Source: Peptococcaceae bacterium BRH_c4a
GTDB lineage: Bacteria; Bacillota; Desulfotomaculia; Desulfotomaculales; Desulfocucumaceae
Length of the DNA stretch: 36,825 bases
Assembly (NCBI GenBank): GCA_000961585.1
Contig: LADN01000072.1
Span: 1-36,825, forward strand
Direction: 5' to 3'
In this document: positions 33,645 through 36,825 of the stretch, piece after piece
Layout of the letters: every line of letters begins with the position of its first letter
How positions within the stretch are numbered: the first letter of the stretch is position 1
Notes under the pieces: model-generated
Told to the model about the DNA's origin: nothing
Databases searched by the model: none
The model's input: only the letters and a program-made list of their open reading frames with translations
Program-made: the position numbers and the translations under genes

Positions 33645-33873
33645 TGTATGCCGGGAGAAAAAAACGGTAAAACTGGAAAATGAGGCTGTGAAGACAACAT
33701 TTTTCTGCGGGCGCACCTGTGCTTTCAGTTACCGCTGGCGCCCCGGGAAGTCTTTGCAGTTTTTTACATAGAAAAAGAGGTATTTTCTCGCCACTGGCGA
33801 ATAATATATTGTTTTGGGGATTTTCTGAAGATTGTGGGTGGGCCGTTTGACTGGCTGCTATGGAGATCATGGT
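33645..33873. other. Gap between the FtsH-like gene and cinA
   Basis: This 229-base gap shows no clear terminator. It contains the 11-bp palindrome CGCCACTGGCG and AT-rich runs. No convincing promoter pair and no coding frame were found. Confidence 0.4.
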
Positions 33874-34383
33874 TTGGAGGAGGAAACAGGAAGGCTATTG
33901 GGAGAACAGGGTCTTTCCCTGGGCCTGGCCGAATCCTGCACCGGCGGGATGATTGCCTCCAGAATTACCCGTGTGCCCGGAAGTTCCGTATACTTCGCCG
34001 GGGGCGTGGTGGCCTATGATAACCGGGTAAAGGAAGGTGTTCTTGGAGTTCCGGACGGGGAACTGGCTGTATATGGCGCTGTCAGCCGGGAAGTGGCTCT
34101 ATCCATGGCCAGGGGAGCCAAAAGGGTTTTGCGGACGGACATAGGCCTTGCCGTAACCGGAATAGCCGGGCCGGGGGGGGAGACCCCCGCCAAGCCGGTG
34201 GGATTGGTGTATGTTGCCCTGGAGGGGCCCCGGGGGGCCTTGTGCAGGGAGCTGCGACTCAAAGGTGACCGGCGGGAAATCAGGGAGGCCGCCTGCGGGG
34301 CTGCCCTGGAGCTGTTGCGTTCCTATCTACTGGATAATAAGCTTAGTTATTTACAAAAAAAGGAGAATGAAATTTGCCGATAG
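33874..34383 (+). CDS. pncC: CinA C-terminal domain protein, nicotinamide-nucleotide amidohydrolase
   Basis: A 169-residue stand-alone CinA_C domain, which converts NMN to nicotinate mononucleotide and so recycles pyridine nucleotides. The hallmark LAESCTGGMIASRITRVPGS is followed by YFAGGVVAYDNRVKEGVLGV and LAVTGIAGPGGETPAKPVGL. The N-terminal molybdopterin-binding domain of full-length CinA is absent. TTG 33874 gives the normal family start (EEETGRLLGEQGLSL), with GGAG at 6-9 bases; an in-frame GTG at 33832 would add 14 residues that do not match. Its end overlaps the helicase gene by 10 bases. Confidence 0.9.
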   Translation: MEEETGRLLGEQGLSLGLAESCTGGMIASRITRVPGSSVYFAGGVVAYDNRVKEGVLGVPDGELAVYGAVSREVALSMARGAKRVLRTDIGLAVTGIAGPGGETPAKPVGLVYVALEGPRGALCRELRLKGDRREIREAACGAALELLRSYLLDNKLSYLQKKENEICR

Positions 34384-35972
34384 AATTTGTTGATTTTGGA
34401 GAATTGAAAGTAAGCAGAAAAGTTGCCCAGGCTTTAACGGATATGGGGTTTGAAGAGCCGACTCCAATCCAGGCCAGGGCCGTCCCCCTTTTGTTGGAGG
34501 GGAAAGATGTCATCGGTCAGGCCCAGACCGGAACCGGTAAAACGGCGGCCTTCGGCATCCCCATCGTGGAAATGCTCAATCTTAAAGTGGGAGTGCAGGC
34601 CCTTGTGGTGACGCCAACCCGGGAGCTGGCCATACAGGTGGCCGAAGAAATATCCCGTATCGGCCGTCACCGCAGAGTGAGGACCCTTCCCATATTCGGG
34701 GGCGAATCCATTGACAGGCAAATCCGGGTGCTGAGACAGGGTGTGCAGGTGGTCATAGGGACCCCGGGCAGGCTTCTGGATCACCTCAGGAGGAGAACAC
34801 TGAACCTTGACGAGGTAAAGATGCTGGTGCTGGATGAGGCCGATGAAATGCTGGACATGGGTTTCATCGATGATGTGGAGACCATATTGAAGTCTACCCC
34901 GGAAACCAGGCAGACTCTGCTTTTTTCGGCCACCATGCCCCGTGAGGTGCTGGACCTTTCCAACCGGTATCTGAAAAGCCCGGAATATGTCACCGTCAGC
35001 AAGGGAAATATCACTGTCCCGCAGATTGATCAGGTTTACTACGAAACCAAGGAGCGTTCCAAGGTTGAAACCATGACCCGGCTGCTGGACGCCCTGGACA
35101 TAACCAAGGCCATAGTCTTTTGCCGGACCAAAAGAGGTGTGGACGAGCTGGTGGCCAGAATGGAGGCCAGGGCCTATCGTGTGGCGGGCCTTCACGGTGA
35201 CATGAGCCAGCTTCAGAGAAACCAGGTGATGAGGAGGTTTAAAATCAACCAGATAGAGGTGCTGGTGGCCACCGACGTGGCAGCCCGGGGCCTTGACATA
35301 GAAAATGTTTCCCACGTTATAAACTATGACTTGCCCCAGGACGCCGAGTTTTACGTTCACCGCATTGGCAGAACCGGCAGGGCAGGGAAAACCGGCACCG
35401 CCGTCACCCTGGTAACCCCCAGGGATTACGGTCAGCTGCGCCTTATTGAAAGACTGACCAAGTCCAGGATCCGCAGGGAACATCTCCCTGAGCTGGCTGA
35501 CATAGCTGAAAGGCAGAAGGAGGGGCAGAAGGAAAGGCTTCGCATGATCATCGAAGAGGGTAAGCTGGGTTATTTCAGGACCATGATCGATCCCCTGCTG
35601 GATGACTATGATCCTGTTGATATTGCGGCTGCAGCACTGAAGATGTCCTTCGACCCGGTTGAGGAGGAGGGCGTGACTACGAACGATCTCCCCGATGACC
35701 ACTCTTTTGAAAACACAGGTGCCAAGCCCGGCATGGTCAGGCTCTTTGTAACCGTGGGACGGGCCGACAACATCCGGTCGCCCGAACTGGTTCGCATAAT
35801 GTGCGATGAAACCGGCATACCTGCTAACCTAGTGGGAGATATCAGGGTTTATGACAAATTCACCTTTGTGGAAGTCCCGGATGAGTGGGCCGGCTGTGTG
35901 ATGGGTTACATGCACCGTCAGACCACCATAAAGGGCCGGAAGGTAAGCGTGGAGCCGGCCAGAAAAAGGTAG
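34374..35972 (+). CDS. deaD: DEAD-box RNA helicase, DeaD/CshA type
   Basis: An ATP-dependent RNA helicase for ribosome assembly and mRNA turnover. All motifs are present in order: Q motif (PTPIQARAVP), AQTGTGKT, PTRELA, GG, TPGRLLDH, LDEADEMLD, SAT, IVFCRTKRGVDELV, VATDVAARGLDI and HRIGRTGRAG. After the two RecA domains lies a linker rich in acidic residues and a C-terminal DbpA/CsdA-type RNA-binding domain (about 455-530, VRLFVTVGRADNIRS, GDIRVYDKFTFVEVPDEWA). At 532 residues it fits the CshA/DeaD group. The TTG start lies inside the end of the cinA-like gene, after AAAGGAG. Confidence 0.95.
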   Translation: MPIEFVDFGELKVSRKVAQALTDMGFEEPTPIQARAVPLLLEGKDVIGQAQTGTGKTAAFGIPIVEMLNLKVGVQALVVTPTRELAIQVAEEISRIGRHRRVRTLPIFGGESIDRQIRVLRQGVQVVIGTPGRLLDHLRRRTLNLDEVKMLVLDEADEMLDMGFIDDVETILKSTPETRQTLLFSATMPREVLDLSNRYLKSPEYVTVSKGNITVPQIDQVYYETKERSKVETMTRLLDALDITKAIVFCRTKRGVDELVARMEARAYRVAGLHGDMSQLQRNQVMRRFKINQIEVLVATDVAARGLDIENVSHVINYDLPQDAEFYVHRIGRTGRAGKTGTAVTLVTPRDYGQLRLIERLTKSRIRREHLPELADIAERQKEGQKERLRMIIEEGKLGYFRTMIDPLLDDYDPVDIAAAALKMSFDPVEEEGVTTNDLPDDHSFENTGAKPGMVRLFVTVGRADNIRSPELVRIMCDETGIPANLVGDIRVYDKFTFVEVPDEWAGCVMGYMHRQTTIKGRKVSVEPARKR

Positions 35973-36002
35973 ATCGGAACAGAGGGGGAAGGGTCATTTT
36001 TA

Positions 36003-36023
36003 GTCTGGCTTCTGTCTCCTGAT
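36003..36023. repeat. Heptamer array (3 units) before the helicase terminator
   Basis: GTCTGGC, TTCTGTC, TCCTGAT in exact register, between the deaD stop and its terminator. Confidence 0.55.
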
Positions 36024-36052
36024 AAAAAAGCCGCCCTCAAGGCGGCTTTTTT
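36024..36052 (+). terminator. Rho-independent terminator after deaD
   Basis: AAAAAAGCCGCC (36024-36035) pairs with GGCGGCTTTTTT (36041-36052); loop CTCAA. This is a textbook bidirectional terminator. Confidence 0.93.
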
Positions 36053-36053
36053 A

Positions 36054-36165
36054 CACAGAATACAGAACTCAGAACACAGGACTCAGAATAAAAAAGAAAA
36101 AGACGATAACCGATGCCTTCTATCCCGGCCCGGAAGATTCTGAGTTCTGAGTTCTGAGTTCCGCC
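36054..36165. repeat. Inverted pair of heptamer arrays
   Basis: The left array (36054-36088) has five units: CACAGAA, TACAGAA, CTCAGAA, CACAGGA, CTCAGAA. The right array (36138-36165) has TTCTGAG three times and then TTCCGCC. CTCAGAA is the exact reverse complement of TTCTGAG, so the two arrays can form a long stem around about 50 bases. Confidence 0.75.
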
Positions 36166-36264
36166 GTCTAAGCATCGGGGACATTCCTCTGACCCACAGA
36201 GGCAGTCACGTTAGAGAGGTGTGTCCCCTTTCCTTAGCCGGCAACGCCCTTCAGGGCGTTTTTT
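36159..36264 (+). repeat. GGGGACA hairpin repeat, right copy, with T-run hairpin
   Basis: From TTCCGCCGTCTAAGCATC onward this matches 431-507 closely. The outer stem GGGGACA/TGTCCCC (36177-36183 with 36222-36228) and inner CCTCTG/CAGAGG stem are kept. It is followed by a terminator-like hairpin AACGCCCT/AGGGCGTT (36243-36250 with 36253-36260) and TTTT. The left copy has no such terminator. Confidence 0.75.
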
Positions 36265-36682
36265 ATCGTTAAGGAAAGCATATACCATATTAAAGTATTA
36301 AAGCGCTAAATCGCCAAAGCATTTTTATGTAGCCCAGAGTTTTTCTGGGGTCGCTCCTGGGTCACTCTGTGGCCGGTGGAGGGGTTTGAGTCCGATCTAC
36401 TTATCCTCCGGCTGAACTGGCTCTAAGCTCGTCGCCTAACGGACTGCCGACCGCCTCCAACGCCGCATCCATGCGTCGATTCCGGCTACCGGCTGCGTCC
36501 TGCAGCCGGTTCGGCAGTCCGTACGGCTCTGTCGCCAAGAGCCAGATAACAGCCTCCGGAACATCCGCCTGGACTAAAACCCCTCCCCCTCACTGCATGT
36601 GCTGTGGGGTCGCTTTTATAGCAAGCTGTCACAATTCTGTCTCCTGAATTCTGAGTTCTGAGTTCCGCCGTCTACAAGACGG
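36265..36682 (+). repeat. Hairpin-rich GC element, right copy of the composite repeat
   Basis: A chain of inverted repeats is visible: CCCAGA/TCTGGG (36333-36338 with 36344-36349), GCCGG-t-GGAGG with CCTCCGGC (36372-36412), and a large imperfect pair, 36419-36453 with 36507-36543, that includes CGGACTGCCGA and TCGGCAGTCCG. Inside that pair are an imperfect CGCCGCAT/ATGCGTCG hairpin and a perfect ACCGGCTGC/GCAGCCGGT (36488-36510). Bases from about 36519 on resemble 278-437, and the heptamer array 36635-36669 ends TTCCGCC. No coding frame is credible. Confidence 0.7.
36635..36669. repeat. Heptamer array (5 units)
   Basis: TTCTGTC, TCCTGAA, TTCTGAG, TTCTGAG, TTCCGCC in exact register. Its length, position and final unit match the array at 403-437. 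Confidence 0.8.
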
Positions 36683-36708
36683 CAACGCCCGTCAGGGCGT
36701 TTTTTTCC
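36667..36708 (+). terminator. Twin hairpins with T-run ending the right repeat
   Basis: GCCGTCT-ACA-AGACGGC (36667-36683) is followed at once by AACGCCC-GTCA-GGGCGTT (36684-36701) and six more T. It looks like an intrinsic terminator, yet no gene lies between it and the previous terminators. It probably belongs to the repeat itself. Confidence 0.6.
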
Positions 36709-36825
36709 TACAGCAGGCATCTGCCGAATACCGTCTATTGTCGTGCTGTAATCTGAAAAACAGTGACTGAAAAAGAGTGGACGGGCTATGCAACATTAAG
36801 GTAAAATAATTGTAGATCAGAAGTC
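36709..36825. other. Right edge, nothing recognised
   Basis: About 117 bases with no open frame of note. It may be the upstream region of the next gene, but no promoter could be assigned. Confidence 0.4.

Noticed and set aside
33795-33825. LexA/SOS operator before the cinA-like gene
   Set aside because: The palindrome CGCCACTGGCG does not match the Firmicutes GAAC-N4-GTTC box and recA is not adjacent.
36372-36412. tRNA-like segment with GGGTTTGAGTCC
   Set aside because: The T-loop-like string lacks a pairing T-stem, and no acceptor, D or anticodon stem can be drawn.
36419-36543. Integron attC-like site (GCCTAAC within a large imperfect inverted repeat)
   Set aside because: The left end fits RYYYAAC, but the right end does not give GTTRRRY and there is no integrase or cassette.

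Overview
The window is a chromosomal stretch from a Gram-positive, endospore-forming anaerobe of the Firmicutes. It most resembles the Peptococcaceae (Desulfotomaculum/Pelotomaculum-like clostridia). The reasons are the gene order rpsB-tsf-pyrH-frr, uppS-cdsA-dxr-rseP-ispG-proS, rimP-nusA-ylxR-ylxQ-infB-rbfA-nrnA-truB-ribF and rpsO-pnp, the strong GGAGG ribosome-binding sites, the frequent TTG/GTG starts, and a YtvI-type sporulation membrane protein. The genus is an inference; no rRNA or other marker is present to fix it. All complete genes lie on the + strand.

Layout. (1) 1-794: the 5' tip of a minus-strand transposase, then a repeat-rich region leading into rpsB. (2) 795-4250: translation and nucleotide genes rpsB, tsf, pyrH and frr, then a small PASTA-like protein and a 55-residue 2[4Fe-4S] ferredoxin, closed by a strong terminator. 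(3) 4474-13571: an envelope and isoprenoid cluster with uppS, cdsA, a YtvI-like permease, dxr, the site-2 protease rseP/rasP, ispG, proS and a UgtP/MGDG-synthase-like glycosyltransferase. (4) 13640-22426: the nusA-infB operon with its own promoter and a structured leader, running through truB and ribF. (5) 22480-25816: a two-gene pair of unknown function that looks like a toxin-antitoxin pair, then rpsO and pnp, each with a hairpin terminator. (6) 25819-30450: a PhoR-like sensor kinase and PhoU behind a Pho-box-like array, then yajQ, rimO and pgsA. (7) 30600-31400: a hicAB locus whose toxin gene is decayed, and a 38-codon HTH-like fragment. (8) 31609-33644: a single-pass membrane protein overlapping a short FtsH-like AAA+/M41 protease. 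(9) 33874-36052: a CinA C-terminal amidohydrolase and a DEAD-box helicase ending in a textbook terminator. (10) 36053-36825: a gene-free, hairpin-rich repeat region.

The core is housekeeping: ribosome assembly, initiation, termination, RNA turnover, undecaprenyl and MEP-pathway isoprenoids, and phospholipid synthesis. The unusual material lies between these genes. Short arrays of 7-bp units occur in many intergenic gaps, often as inverted pairs that could fold. A composite repeat (hairpin motif GGGGACA...TGTCCCC plus a GC-rich module) occurs in the same orientation at both ends of the window. The best candidate for an undescribed system is the pair at 31609-33644. There, an FtsH-like protease that lacks the usual extracytoplasmic domain is translationally coupled, apparently through a CTG start overlapping the upstream stop, to a membrane-anchored protein that could supply that domain.

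Start codons were adjusted by ribosome-binding-site spacing and family alignment where noted. All functions are inferred by reading the sequence; no database search was run.
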